The notes: generated from the letters alone by a model not told the origin. DNA of 64,000 nt from Trebonia sp036501515 (GCA_036501515.1 DASYAD010000209.1:1-64000); one strand, 5' to 3'. Numbered from the stretch's first letter, positions 26,729 to 35,650 are shown. A program made the numbers and translations.

Positions 26729-27556
26729 ATGCCCTTCGTCAACATCTCACTGGCCCGCGGCAAGTCGGCCGAGTACCTCCAAGCCGTCTCGCGCGCCGTG
26801 CACGACGCGCTGGTCGCGGAGCTCTACATGAAGCCAGAGGACGACTTCCAGCTCATCCACCAGCACGAAGCGGGCGAGATGGTCTTCAACAGGAACTTCC
26901 GGGGCGGCCCGCGGACCGACGACTGGATCGTGTTCACGATCACCAACGGCCTGGACCGCGGAGAGCGGGCGAAGCGCCGCTTCTACAAGTCCCTCGTCCG
27001 GCTGCTCGAAGAAAACCCCGGTGTCCGGCCGGCCGACGTCTTCGTCATGATGACCGTGACGCCGCCGGAGAACTTCTCCTTCGCCGACGGCCTGGCCGTC
27101 ACCGACGTTACGGCCGTTGAGACGCTTGACGCTACCTCGAAGGACCCCGGCAGCCGGGAGGCCTACACGAAGCCCGAGATGGCCTACGCCCTCAAGGAGC
27201 TGCTCGGGCACCGCGACACCAGCCGCGTCCTGCCGATGCTGCGCCAGGATTTCGCGCTCAAGATCCCCGTGACCCTGCCTTACGGCGGGGAGTTCACCGG
27301 TCCCGAGGCCTTCGCTCGGTTCTTCGCGGGCACCCCCGGGGGCGCGACGGTGTGGGAGTCCTTCGACGTTCACGTCGATCAGGTCATCGAGTCCGCTGAC
27401 TACCTCGTCGCGCAGCTGACCAACACGGGCGTCCTCAAGGCGACCGGCAAGACGGTGGTGTTCCAGAACGCCTGGCTCTGGGAGGCCGCCGGCGGCCGCC
27501 TGGTCAGCGCCCAGCTGTACGCGGACACGGCCGCGGTCAGCAGCGGCAAGAGCTAG
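26729..27556 (+). CDS. Tautomerase-SnoaL-like two-domain fusion protein
   Basis: This 275-residue protein begins MPFVNISLARGKS. Removal of Met would expose the catalytic Pro1 of the tautomerase/MIF superfamily, and residues 1 to about 125 fit that fold. From about 145 to 270 a SnoaL/NTF2-like domain follows, with the pattern FALKIPVTLPYGGEFTGPEAFARFF and a C-terminal VFQNAWLWEAAGGRLVSAQLYAD. Both domains usually act on small organic compounds (keto-enol tautomerisation, isomerisation or hydrolysis), so a fused pathway for one xenobiotic or metabolite is plausible. Longer upstream frames cross the operator. It is divergent from the TetR gene. Confidence 0.8.
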   Translation: MPFVNISLARGKSAEYLQAVSRAVHDALVAELYMKPEDDFQLIHQHEAGEMVFNRNFRGGPRTDDWIVFTITNGLDRGERAKRRFYKSLVRLLEENPGVRPADVFVMMTVTPPENFSFADGLAVTDVTAVETLDATSKDPGSREAYTKPEMAYALKELLGHRDTSRVLPMLRQDFALKIPVTLPYGGEFTGPEAFARFFAGTPGGATVWESFDVHVDQVIESADYLVAQLTNTGVLKATGKTVVFQNAWLWEAAGGRLVSAQLYADTAAVSSGKS

Positions 27557-27606
27557 CGGGACAAAACCAGTCGGGGAATGTCGGGGTCGCCCGCGATAAT
27601 GGGTGT

Positions 27607-30600
27607 ATGGCCGCCGGGATCACGCAGACAGCAGTAGCGGGAGACCCAGCCCCGGCCGGGCAACTGCCCAGGATCAGGCTGCTTGGCGACTTCGTCATCG
27701 CGGCCGGCGACCGGGCCGCGGGTCCGTGGCCGCGGCCGAGCGCCCGCAGGCTGTGCGCGCTCATCCTGGTCAGCCACGGCCGGCGGGTGACCAGGGACCT
27801 GGCCTGCGAGGAGCTGTTCCCGGCGCTGGAACCGCGGGCGGCCGCCCGTTCGCTGTCCAAGGCGCTGTCCATGGCCCGGGCCGCGCTGGCCGACCTCGGC
27901 GAGCCGGGCACCGCACTGCTCGGTGCCGACCTGACGCACGTGTGGATCTCACCTGAGGTCCCCGTCGACGCCGACGAGCAGGTCGGCGAGCTGCACGCCG
28001 GGCTGGCGATGTCACCGGGCGAGGCGCGGGACGCGACGATCTCGGCCGCGCTCGCGGACGACGATGAGCTGCTACCAGGCGAACCGTACGCGGAGTGGGC
28101 GGACCGGGCCAGGGACCGGCTGAACGCGCTGCGTCAGGAGGCCAGGCTGACCCTGGCCAGGGACCGGGCCAAGGGTGCCGGGCGACCGGGCCCCGACGAC
28201 GTGACGGCCGAGTGGCTCGCCTGCTTTGAGCACGACCAGGCCTCCGAGGAAGCGGCCGCCGCGCTGATCCGCGGCTATATGGCCCGGGGCCGTCCCGAGC
28301 AGGCCGTCCGCGTCTTCGAGCGCTGCCGTGCCGCTCTTGAGCAACTCGGCCTGCTGACCTCGCCGTCCCTCGAGCGGATCTACGCGTCGTCCCTCGCCGC
28401 GCATGCTCCGGCCGTCACGGCGTCGGCGGTGTCCCCGGTGCCTGCCGGCTCACCTGAGCTGGCAGGCGTGTCTGCTCCGCGCGCGCCGGCCAGCCCGCCG
28501 CGTGCGGAACGGCGCCCGCTGACGGTGCTGTTCGCCGAAGTCGCGGCCGCCCCGGCGGGGCTCACCGGCACGCTCGGCCTTGAGGAACTGCGCGACCTGG
28601 TGGGCGGTTCGCTCGCGGCGGTCATCGCCGAGGTCGAGACCATGGGCGGAACGGTCAGCTCGGTGTCGGGCCGGGGGCTGCAAGCGATGTTCGGCGCGCC
28701 CGAGGCGCACGAAGACGACCCGGAACGAGCACTTCGCGCGGCCTACCGTGCCATCGCGGCGGTCGCGGGCGCGCCGGTCACCGGTGACCCAGGTCTTGTC
28801 GTTCAGGAGGCCGGGGCCGGCGGTGGTCCAGGCCTGCGGATCGGGATCGAGTCAGGGCCGGCGCTGGTCGGTCCCATCGGCGGCGGCGCCAAGGTCGAGT
28901 ACGCCGCGCTCGGCGACGTGGTCAGCATGGCGGCCGCGCTGCAGTCGGCCGCCCGGCCTGGTTCCGTGCTCGTCGGGCCCGCTACCCGGCGCGCCGCCGC
29001 GCACCTGTTCACTTGGGGCACCCAGGAAGAGGTCACCGTAACGCCGGACGCCAAGCCGCTGACCGCGGCCTACCTGGAAGCGCCGCGGGCGACGGCGGCG
29101 GAGCGCCGCCCGCGCCTTGGCGGCCGGGCGGCGCTGGTCGGGCGCCAGGCGGAGGTGCGGCTGCTCGACACCGCGCTGCGGGCCGCCGTGGGCGGCCACG
29201 GGCAGGTCGTGGTGCTGCACGGCGAGCCGGGCATCGGCAAGACCCGCTTGGTGCAGGAGTCACGTAAGCGGTTCATCGCCTGGGTCGGCGCGGGCAGCGG
29301 CAGGCGTCCGCTCTGGCTGGAGGGCCGCGGCACCTCCTATGCCTCGGCTACCCCCTACGGCTTGTACCGCCAGCTCATCGCCGGCTGGGTCGGCGTGGCG
29401 ACCGACCAGCCGGCCGAACGGCAGCGGGCGGCCCTCGCCGATGCCCTCACGCACCTGATGGGCAACACGAACCTGCTGCCCCCGCTCGCGCACCTGATGG
29501 GCCTGCCCAAGCCGGTGACTCAGGGACAGGCAGAAAGCCAGGTCACCGGCCAGGCACGCAGGAAGATCGGGGCCGGGGAGCAGCAGCGGCAGGCCTTCGC
29601 CGCCGTCCGTTCCCTGGTCACCCGGTTCACCGCCGTGGCGCCGACCGTGCTCGTCCTCGAGGACCTGCACTGGGCCGACCCGACCTCGCTCCGGCTCACC
29701 GCCGAGCTCGCGGAGCTGGCGGTCGGACGCCCGCTGCTGCTGCTGGCGACGACGCGGTGGCGCGTCGGCCAGGGATCTGGCGCGTCGGCCGCCCCGGTGC
29801 TCGCGGCGGCCCAGGCGATACGGCTGCGGCGGCTGGGTGACGCCGCGGCGGAGACGCTCGCCACGTCGCTGCTCGGCGAGGTCGACCAGCCCGAGGTGCT
29901 CACCGCCGCGCTCGCCACCGCCGACGGCAACCCGCTGTTCGTCGAGGAGCGCCTGGCCGAAATGCTCGAGACCGGCGTCCTAGTCCGCGAGCAGGGCAGC
30001 TGGCGGCTGCGCGGCGGCGACCAGGTCGTCTTGTCACAGGTGCTTGAGCGGCTGGTCCGCTCGCGGGTAGACCGGCTCAGCCCGGCCGGCGCGGAGGCGA
30101 TCCGTGCTGCCTCGGTGCTCGGGGCCGAGTTCACCGCCGAGACGCTGGCCGCGACGCTCGGCACCGCGCCGCGCGCTCTCGCCGCGGTGCTCGACGAGCT
30201 GGTCGCCAGCGACCTGGTGCACCATGAGCCGCCGGACAGCGCCAAGCCGACGTTCCGGTTCAGGCACGCGCTGATCCAGGAGGCGACGTATCTCGCGCTG
30301 CTGCGAAACGAGCGCCGCGACCTGCACGCGCGGGCCGCGCGGGCGCTCGAGGGAGCCTTCGAGTGCGAGCCGGCCGAGGTGGCCACGGTCCTCGGCCGGC
30401 ATTACGCGATTGCCGAGGACGCCGTCCGGGCCGTGCGTTACCTGGAACTCGGCGGTGACCACGCGACCGACGCGTTCGCCAACGACGAGGCGATCGCGGC
30501 GTTCCGCGAGGCAATCGCGATGACCACGCGCCCGACCGCGGCAGGAATGGCCGGGCAAGTGGCAGCCGCGGGCAGCGCCGGCCACGATATGGTCGCCGCC

Positions 30601-31737
30601 GCCGTGCGGCTGCAGGCCAAGCTGGCCAACGTGCTGTGGCGCACGGCGCACCGCGACGGCGCGCGGGACGCCTTCGAAGCCGCGCTGCGCCTCGCCAACG
30701 CCGGCCCGCGTCCGCTGGAGCGGTTGCCGCGCGCCCATCTGTACACCCGGCTAGGCCGCCTTGAACTGGTCGACCTTCGCTTCGCGAAGGCGGCGAAGGC
30801 CTTCGACGCCGCTGGCACGTTGCTCGCCCTCAGCGCCGCCCAGGCCGGTGATACCGCCCAGGCCGACGACGCCACCGCCGACCAGTGGCTCGAGCTCATG
30901 GTGGACGGCCGGAGCGAGCTGCACGCCATGCGCTTCGAGCCCGACCTCGCCCTCGCCGTCCTCGACCAGGCCAGTCCGGTGCTCGAAGCACGCGGCACGC
31001 CCGCCAGGAAGACGTCCTTCTACCGGCTCCGGACCACGCAGCGGATGCAGCGCAACCGGCTGCGGGTCGACGACGAGGACATCGCGGGACTGCGCGCCAG
31101 CGTCACCGAGGCGGAGCAAACCGACGAGGAGAAGGACGTCGGCTACGCGACCAGCTTCCTCGGCTGGGCCCTGTGGCTGCGGGGCGACCTGCCCGAGGCC
31201 AACGCCGAACTGCGCAAGGCACTCAGCCTGGCCGACCGCATCGGCGAGCGCCACCTGCGTGACCTGGTCTTGCTGACCCTTTCACTGGCCGCCGTGCGCG
31301 GTCACGACGTCGACGGCCTGCGCACCCTGCTCCCGCAGGCATTCGCGGCCGCTGACACCGCCGGCTACCCGAGCAGCCGGGCGGCGGGCCGCCTGGCCTG
31401 CGCGGCCTGGCTCGCCTGGCAGGACGGCCGGCCTGAGGAAGTCCTCAGGCTGGTCGACGAGATCGAGCGGTGCGATCCCGGCCCGACCTGGTCCAGCGCC
31501 ACCTACGGCTGGGTCTACCTGTTCCCGCTGATCGCCACGCGGCTGCAGGCCGGCCAGACCGAGTCCGCGGTCACCGCCGCCCGCGAGATCATCGGCCCGT
31601 CGCAGCAGTTGCTGCCCGGCGACCTCACCTCGGCGCTCGCCCGCGCCAGCGATTCCTGGGACTCGGGCGACCCAGGCCAGGCGGCCGGGCTACTGACGGA
31701 AGCGCTGACGCTCGCGCGTACGGACCGCTACTTCTGA
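27607..31737 (+). CDS. BTAD-cyclase-like-AAA multidomain transcriptional regulator
   Basis: This 1376-residue regulator starts with an OmpR-like winged helix (RLLGDFVIAAG) and a bacterial transcriptional activation domain (to about 265, ending RALEQLGLLTSPSLERIYAS). Next comes a class III nucleotide-cyclase homology domain (about 300-470), then an AAA16 ATPase with Walker A GEPGIGKTRL (about 540) and Walker B LVLEDLHWADPTS (about 680). Long TPR-like helices fill the C-terminal half. The cyclase domain looks inactive: the first metal Asp is Glu (FAEVAA) and the second is Arg (SGRGLQAMFG). No LuxR-type helix-turn-helix ends the protein. Targets are unknown; it sits alone downstream of the tautomerase gene. 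Confidence 0.88.
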   Translation: MAAGITQTAVAGDPAPAGQLPRIRLLGDFVIAAGDRAAGPWPRPSARRLCALILVSHGRRVTRDLACEELFPALEPRAAARSLSKALSMARAALADLGEPGTALLGADLTHVWISPEVPVDADEQVGELHAGLAMSPGEARDATISAALADDDELLPGEPYAEWADRARDRLNALRQEARLTLARDRAKGAGRPGPDDVTAEWLACFEHDQASEEAAAALIRGYMARGRPEQAVRVFERCRAALEQLGLLTSPSLERIYASSLAAHAPAVTASAVSPVPAGSPELAGVSAPRAPASPPRAERRPLTVLFAEVAAAPAGLTGTLGLEELRDLVGGSLAAVIAEVETMGGTVSSVSGRGLQAMFGAPEAHEDDPERALRAAYRAIAAVAGAPVTGDPGLVVQEAGAGGGPGLRIGIESGPALVGPIGGGAKVEYAALGDVVSMAAALQSAARPGSVLVGPATRRAAAHLFTWGTQEEVTVTPDAKPLTAAYLEAPRATAAERRPRLGGRAALVGRQAEVRLLDTALRAAVGGHGQVVVLHGEPGIGKTRLVQESRKRFIAWVGAGSGRRPLWLEGRGTSYASATPYGLYRQLIAGWVGVATDQPAERQRAALADALTHLMGNTNLLPPLAHLMGLPKPVTQGQAESQVTGQARRKIGAGEQQRQAFAAVRSLVTRFTAVAPTVLVLEDLHWADPTSLRLTAELAELAVGRPLLLLATTRWRVGQGSGASAAPVLAAAQAIRLRRLGDAAAETLATSLLGEVDQPEVLTAALATADGNPLFVEERLAEMLETGVLVREQGSWRLRGGDQVVLSQVLERLVRSRVDRLSPAGAEAIRAASVLGAEFTAETLAATLGTAPRALAAVLDELVASDLVHHEPPDSAKPTFRFRHALIQEATYLALLRNERRDLHARAARALEGAFECEPAEVATVLGRHYAIAEDAVRAVRYLELGGDHATDAFANDEAIAAFREAIAMTTRPTAAGMAGQVAAAGSAGHDMVAAAVRLQAKLANVLWRTAHRDGARDAFEAALRLANAGPRPLERLPRAHLYTRLGRLELVDLRFAKAAKAFDAAGTLLALSAAQAGDTAQADDATADQWLELMVDGRSELHAMRFEPDLALAVLDQASPVLEARGTPARKTSFYRLRTTQRMQRNRLRVDDEDIAGLRASVTEAEQTDEEKDVGYATSFLGWALWLRGDLPEANAELRKALSLADRIGERHLRDLVLLTLSLAAVRGHDVDGLRTLLPQAFAAADTAGYPSSRAAGRLACAAWLAWQDGRPEEVLRLVDEIERCDPGPTWSSATYGWVYLFPLIATRLQAGQTESAVTAAREIIGPSQQLLPGDLTSALARASDSWDSGDPGQAAGLLTEALTLARTDRYF

Positions 31738-31743
31738 TGCCGG

Positions 31744-32001
31744 CTATTCAGCCTGGGCCGCCTCGGCCCTGATCCGCTCGACGATCCGGTTGGCCTCGTC
31801 CTCGGTGACCGGAACGAACTCGATCATCGTGTCTCCACGTTCAGCGCCGTACAGGAGCGGCGAGGACTCCCACGTCAGATCACGGGAGAACAACTCATCC
31901 GTCTGGCCGCCTTCCTTCTCGATGCGTCTGTGCACCGTCCTCGGTCGTTCCCGGCTGCTACGAGAGTCGATGAGGGCATAGTAGGTGATCTTTTCAGGCA
32001 T
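31744..32001 (-). CDS. Small partner of RelA/SpoT-like protein, possible antitoxin
   Basis: This 85-residue acidic protein (MPEKITYYALIDSRSS...) has no domain I can name. It begins 8 bp inside the 3' end of the RelA/SpoT-like gene, so the two are translationally coupled. A toxin-first, antitoxin-second order is known in some ToxSAS and in polymorphic toxin-immunity pairs. The antitoxin role is inferred from size, overlap and lack of other partners. The codon use is lower in GC3 than the flanking BTAD gene, in line with acquisition of the pair. Confidence 0.6.
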   Translation of the reverse strand: MPEKITYYALIDSRSSRERPRTVHRRIEKEGGQTDELFSRDLTWESSPLLYGAERGDTMIEFVPVTEDEANRIVERIRAEAAQAE

Positions 32002-32983
32002 CGTTTTTCTCCGGGAAATCCTTGATTCGGTCGGTTCCTGACGGGATGTCGATCAGAGCGTTCACTCGCCGTTGAAAGTCTTGCAGATCCCGTTCTTCTT
32101 CAGGGGTCGCTCGCTCGCTCCGAATTCGCTCGTATGCAACGTGAGTAAGTTCCTTCGCCTGCAGGCTCTCCTCGGTGTGGAACTGCATCTCGAAGCGGGA
32201 GCCAGTTTCTGGTACACGCCACTGACTGTTGACGCCTTTGTATTGGTCGGCGTGCCAGAGGTTCTTGAGCTTGATCAGTTCAAAACCTTCAGCCTTAAGC
32301 TGGCCGACGTCAGCGATCACTCCGCTGGAGTAGCGGTCGGCGCTGTAAGTGAGCGTGAATCGAACGGCATCGGGAACCTCATCCAGGGCCTCCCTGACGG
32401 TAACACCAGGCGCACGCAAGTAGTCCGCCAGCTTCTCTTTCAGCCGGTCTTCGCCCTTGATCATGTGCTCAAGCCCCGCGAGCTTGCGTTCCGGGTCGGC
32501 CGCCTCGACGCGCCGCAGGGCCGGGAGGATGTGGCGCCCGGCTTCGTCGGCCAGGTCGGCGTGGGCCTTGCCCGCTTCTGTGTTCTGCTCGGGGTCGAGC
32601 CTGCGGTGCTCGCCGCAGGCCCAGCCGCCGTCCGGGTCGGTGCGCGGCTCGGACCTGGTTCGCTCCGGGTACCGCTGCCTATGCTCGTCCCAGGCGGCCC
32701 GCAGGCCGGGAGCCGCGTCGGACCACGCGCCGCGGCCGGTCGCCGCCTGCTCGCGGAAAGCGACCGTTTCGCGGTAGCTGATGTGCTCCGCCAGCTGCTC
32801 GGCCCGGCTGGCGGGCGGAACGGGCCCGGGACGCTGGTCGCACGCGGCGGACGGTGACTCTCTGTGATCAAGAGCGTCGCCGTGCACGGCCCGGCCGTCA
32901 GCGGCGGAACGCGACGGGCCAGCCCGCGGTGGGTCGGCGTGCGGGACGTCGGAGTCGTCTGGCTCCGGCTGGTCTTTCCGCAT
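31994..32983 (-). CDS. RelA/SpoT-fold nucleotide pyrophosphokinase-like putative toxin
   Basis: This 329-residue protein has a disordered, acidic and Pro-rich N-terminal third and a C-terminal domain (about 165-305) resembling RelA/SpoT synthetases. GEDRLKEKLADYL corresponds to the R-x-K nucleotide loop, VPDAVRFTLTY carries the catalytic Asp-x-x-R equivalent, and YKGVNSQWR plus FEMQFHTEES match the G-loop and the E-x-Q-x-x-T signature. The metal-binding Asp and Glu are therefore conserved. Stand-alone relatives include alarmone synthetases, ToxSAS toxins and secreted (p)ppApp synthetases such as Tas1. No hydrolase domain, signal peptide or secretion module is visible. A small overlapping gene downstream may be its antitoxin. 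Confidence 0.72.
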   Translation of the reverse strand: MRKDQPEPDDSDVPHADPPRAGPSRSAADGRAVHGDALDHRESPSAACDQRPGPVPPASRAEQLAEHISYRETVAFREQAATGRGAWSDAAPGLRAAWDEHRQRYPERTRSEPRTDPDGGWACGEHRRLDPEQNTEAGKAHADLADEAGRHILPALRRVEAADPERKLAGLEHMIKGEDRLKEKLADYLRAPGVTVREALDEVPDAVRFTLTYSADRYSSGVIADVGQLKAEGFELIKLKNLWHADQYKGVNSQWRVPETGSRFEMQFHTEESLQAKELTHVAYERIRSERATPEEERDLQDFQRRVNALIDIPSGTDRIKDFPEKNDA

Positions 32984-32997
32984 CGGTCACCGTTCCA

Positions 32998-33028
32998 TTT
33001 GCCAACGGGTGCCTTCACCATTGGCAAA
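32998..33028. promoter_or_regulatory. Inverted repeat just upstream of the RelA/SpoT-like gene
   Basis: TTTGCCAA (32998-33005) and TTGGCAAA (33021-33028) are perfect 8-bp arms around 15 bp. They lie 15 bp before the toxin ATG, a position suited to an autoregulatory operator. Confidence 0.55.
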
Positions 33029-33070
33029 CGGATCAGCCGGGCGGTCGGTTCAATGGACCGGGACATGCGA

Positions 33071-33109
33071 GCGCCCCGGATCCCGTTGGTAAGACGTGAC
33101 CCGGGGCGC
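33071..33109 (-). terminator. Stem-loop downstream of the GH16-like gene
   Basis: GCGCCCCGG (33071-33079) pairs with CCGGGGCGC (33101-33109) 15 bp past the GH16-like stop. The stem is strong and there is no clear U-tract. Confidence 0.6.
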
Positions 33110-33123
33110 CGGCCGAACGACTG

Positions 33124-33924
33124 CTACTTGAATACCTTCACCCACTGCACCGCGACCTCGCCGTGCACGCCGGCCTTGTCCATGGAGCTCGAGCTGCCGG
33201 CGGAGAAGGTTATCCAGACCGGCTTCGGGTTGACGAAGCTCCCGGCGACTATTGTGTAGAGCTTGCCGTCATAGAACAGCGCTATCCGGTGATTGCCGTA
33301 AACGACATCGATCGTATGCCACCCCGGCTTGATGTTGGCCCGCTTGGGACTCATGACGCCCACGCCCGCGTCGCAGTCGTTGGATTCATTGCACGTGGAT
33401 ACCTCGGAGTTGTTCGTGCCGTAGTGATATGACACGAACTGGGTGCCGAACGTTGTTTCCACGGCGTCAAATTCGCCGTCGACCGGCCAGTCGCTGCCGT
33501 AGAGCCAGTACGAGTTCCAGTCGGCGAACTCGTCCGTGCCCGGTATGGCGGAGAAGTAGACCCTGGCCTCGTAGACGTACCCGTCGGTGGCCGGCCAGGT
33601 GCGCCGGGACTCGATGGCCGCGCAGTTGCCGTTCGCGCCCGTGGTGTGCACGACAACCATTGTCGCGTTGTGGGTTATCTGAGACGGGTTAGCCGGGCAG
33701 TTGCCGGGGTCATTGGTCGGGTTGCGCCATGCCCACATATCCGCGGGCGTGAATGTCGCGACGTACGGGTGATTTCTCAGACTGGCGACTGCCGGGACGG
33801 TGCGCGCCGCCGCGTGGGCCGGCGTGGCCCCGGACATGGTAATTGCCGTGATGAAAGCAGTGGAGATAGCTGCGGCCGGAAATGCAATAAGCCGCGCGGC
33901 ACTGATTGCATGACTGAACTTCAT
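33124..33924 (-). CDS. Secreted GH16-like (concanavalin-fold) glycoside hydrolase
   Basis: This 266-residue exported protein has a signal peptide (MKFSHAISAARLIAF... ending ATPAHAAA). The mature part is a jelly-roll with the family GH16 active-site pattern E-F-D-A-V-E in DGEFDAVETTFG, where the first Glu is nucleophile and the last is acid/base. Further features are WNSYWLYGSDWP, a small cysteine-rich loop (CNESNDCDAG) and a C-terminal strand VAVQWVKVFK. Such enzymes cut beta-1,3/1,4-glucans or galactans. The ATG at 33924 follows GGGGGATC and is preferred to an upstream in-frame start. It is somewhat AT-richer than most of the window. Confidence 0.78.
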   Translation of the reverse strand: MKFSHAISAARLIAFPAAAISTAFITAITMSGATPAHAAARTVPAVASLRNHPYVATFTPADMWAWRNPTNDPGNCPANPSQITHNATMVVVHTTGANGNCAAIESRRTWPATDGYVYEARVYFSAIPGTDEFADWNSYWLYGSDWPVDGEFDAVETTFGTQFVSYHYGTNNSEVSTCNESNDCDAGVGVMSPKRANIKPGWHTIDVVYGNHRIALFYDGKLYTIVAGSFVNPKPVWITFSAGSSSSMDKAGVHGEVAVQWVKVFK

Positions 33925-34342
33925 GATCCCCCGTTTGGCGAAGTGAAATGGCTGCGAAGAAAGAAGGCAGCACCGTGCAGCCGGGTTCCCATTCACAAAG
34001 CTGTTTACCGGTCGCCGTTGACTTGGCCAGCTTTAGTGCCGCGACTGCACGCTCGACCCATACCCGAGCTGACAACGGTTAACCAGAAATGTGATCTTGC
34101 CGAGAGATTTCTCGGTGACATAATTACTCAGCATAAGCAAATTTCAGAATACCGGTGCAATACCGGTCCAATTGGGCAAAGGGCTTCCAGGCCTCGGCGG
34201 CCCTCGTCCTGGTGCGGTCGGATACGACCAGTATCGGAGTGCCGGCGCTGCGTCCCGGGTCAGACGGGGGCGCTTCAGTAGAGTTCACAGTTAGCAGTCA
34301 TCGCACCGAGTAGTCACAGCACCGAAGACGAGGCCCCACCGG
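33925..34342. other. AT-rich 418-bp gap between the divergent GH16-like and jetD genes
   Basis: I find no convincing gene. The stretch from about 34080 to 34160 is clearly AT-rich and contains a short direct repeat (AATACCGGT twice, at about 34149 and 34163). Promoters for the GH16-like gene and jetD should lie here. Confidence 0.45.
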
Positions 34343-35650
34343 ATGCCGCACGAGGACGTCGCAACGCGGAAAACGAGCACGGACGCCAGGGACGTCGTGA
34401 CCCGGTACGCCGGCCCCGAGTACCGGCGGTTGTTCGACGCGGCCCGCCGGTCGCTCGAGCGCACCGGCGGCGATCTCACCAGGACCGTCACCGTCAAGAC
34501 GCCCGATGACGGCGAGCGCCGGGCGATCATCGGCATCACCGGCCAGTACCGGCCCGAGGGGGTCATCCTGCTCGCGGTGCGCCTGGCCGACCTCGAACAC
34601 GCCGTCCGCGAGGCCACCGGCCTCGACCTGGCCCGGCTCTTCGAGCGGATCGGCCCCCCGCTGAGGGACCGCCCGGCCGAAAGGCAGCGACTGCACGACG
34701 GACGCGAAGCAGCCGTCCGTTCGGCGGAAAAGTCTTTTTTGAACGAACGCGGCTGGTTCCAGGCGTGGCTGGCCGAGTGTGCCGCCGACGGGACGCTGAC
34801 CAGGCTGGTCAACACGCACGAGTCCGGGCAGCTCGGCGAGGCGGCCCGGGTGCTCGAGTGGGTTGAACGGCGGATCGACCTCAAGGCCGCGCCCATGCAG
34901 CTGGCGGAGCTGGCGGCGACGATCACCGGCGACACCAAGGCGCTCAACCACGGCACCACGCTCTCCACCCTGGTGGTCCGCGCACTGGCCTTCCGGCTGG
35001 GCGTGGACCGGGCGAAGACGACGGAAGAACGCCGCGACCTGTGGGACCGCAGCGGAGTGATCGTCGACGACCTGGCCAGCCGGGTCCTGGTGCTGAACCT
35101 GTCCGCGGGCGGCGCGGGCCTGGGGGAGTGGCTCACCTCGGCGAGGGCGCACGGCACCCCGTTCTACGTGACGCTGCACCAGCTCGTCACCATGCCGGTC
35201 ACGCTCAGCGCCGGGCTGCGGGTCTACGCGTGCGAGAACCCGGCCGTGCTGCGCCGCGCCGCGGCTGAGCTCGGCTCGGCCGCGCAGCCGCTCATTTGCA
35301 CGGAAGGCCAGCCGTCGACCGCGTTTCACCGCCTCGCGCGGGCTATCGCGAGTGCCGGAGGCAGGCTGAGCTACCACGGTGACTTCGACTGGCCGGGCAT
35401 CTCCATCGCCTCAGCCGTCATCACCAGGCACAGTGCGCGTCCCTGGCGCTTCGGTGCGGCCGACTATCAGTACGCCGTCGGCAGCGGAGCCGCCACGGTG
35501 AACCTGGCCGGCGCCCCGCAGCCGACCCCGTGGGATCAGGCGCTGGGGGCGGCGATGACCGAGCAGGGCCGGGCTGTGTACGAGGAATCTGTCGCGGACC
35601 GCCTCGTCGCTGACCTGTCAAGATCGCTCTCAGCGCCACGTCACGCTTGA
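34343..35650 (+). CDS. jetD: Wadjet type II JetD (TIGR02679/DUF2399, TOPRIM nuclease subunit), separated from jetABC
   Basis: This 435-residue protein matches TIGR02679: an N-terminal helical domain (DVVTRYAGPEYRRLFDAARRS, FLNERGWFQAWLA) and a C-terminal DUF2399 TOPRIM-like domain. The latter shows CENPAVL with the catalytic Glu, LICTEGQPSTAF and YHGDFDWPGI with the metal-binding D-x-D. All nuclease residues are intact. JetD is the effector that cuts plasmid DNA after loop extrusion by JetABC. Normally it directly follows jetC. Here it starts 10.6 kb later on the same strand with its own upstream AT-rich gap, so it probably has its own promoter. Confidence 0.9.
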   Translation: MPHEDVATRKTSTDARDVVTRYAGPEYRRLFDAARRSLERTGGDLTRTVTVKTPDDGERRAIIGITGQYRPEGVILLAVRLADLEHAVREATGLDLARLFERIGPPLRDRPAERQRLHDGREAAVRSAEKSFLNERGWFQAWLAECAADGTLTRLVNTHESGQLGEAARVLEWVERRIDLKAAPMQLAELAATITGDTKALNHGTTLSTLVVRALAFRLGVDRAKTTEERRDLWDRSGVIVDDLASRVLVLNLSAGGAGLGEWLTSARAHGTPFYVTLHQLVTMPVTLSAGLRVYACENPAVLRRAAAELGSAAQPLICTEGQPSTAFHRLARAIASAGGRLSYHGDFDWPGISIASAVITRHSARPWRFGAADYQYAVGSGAATVNLAGAPQPTPWDQALGAAMTEQGRAVYEESVADRLVADLSRSLSAPRHA

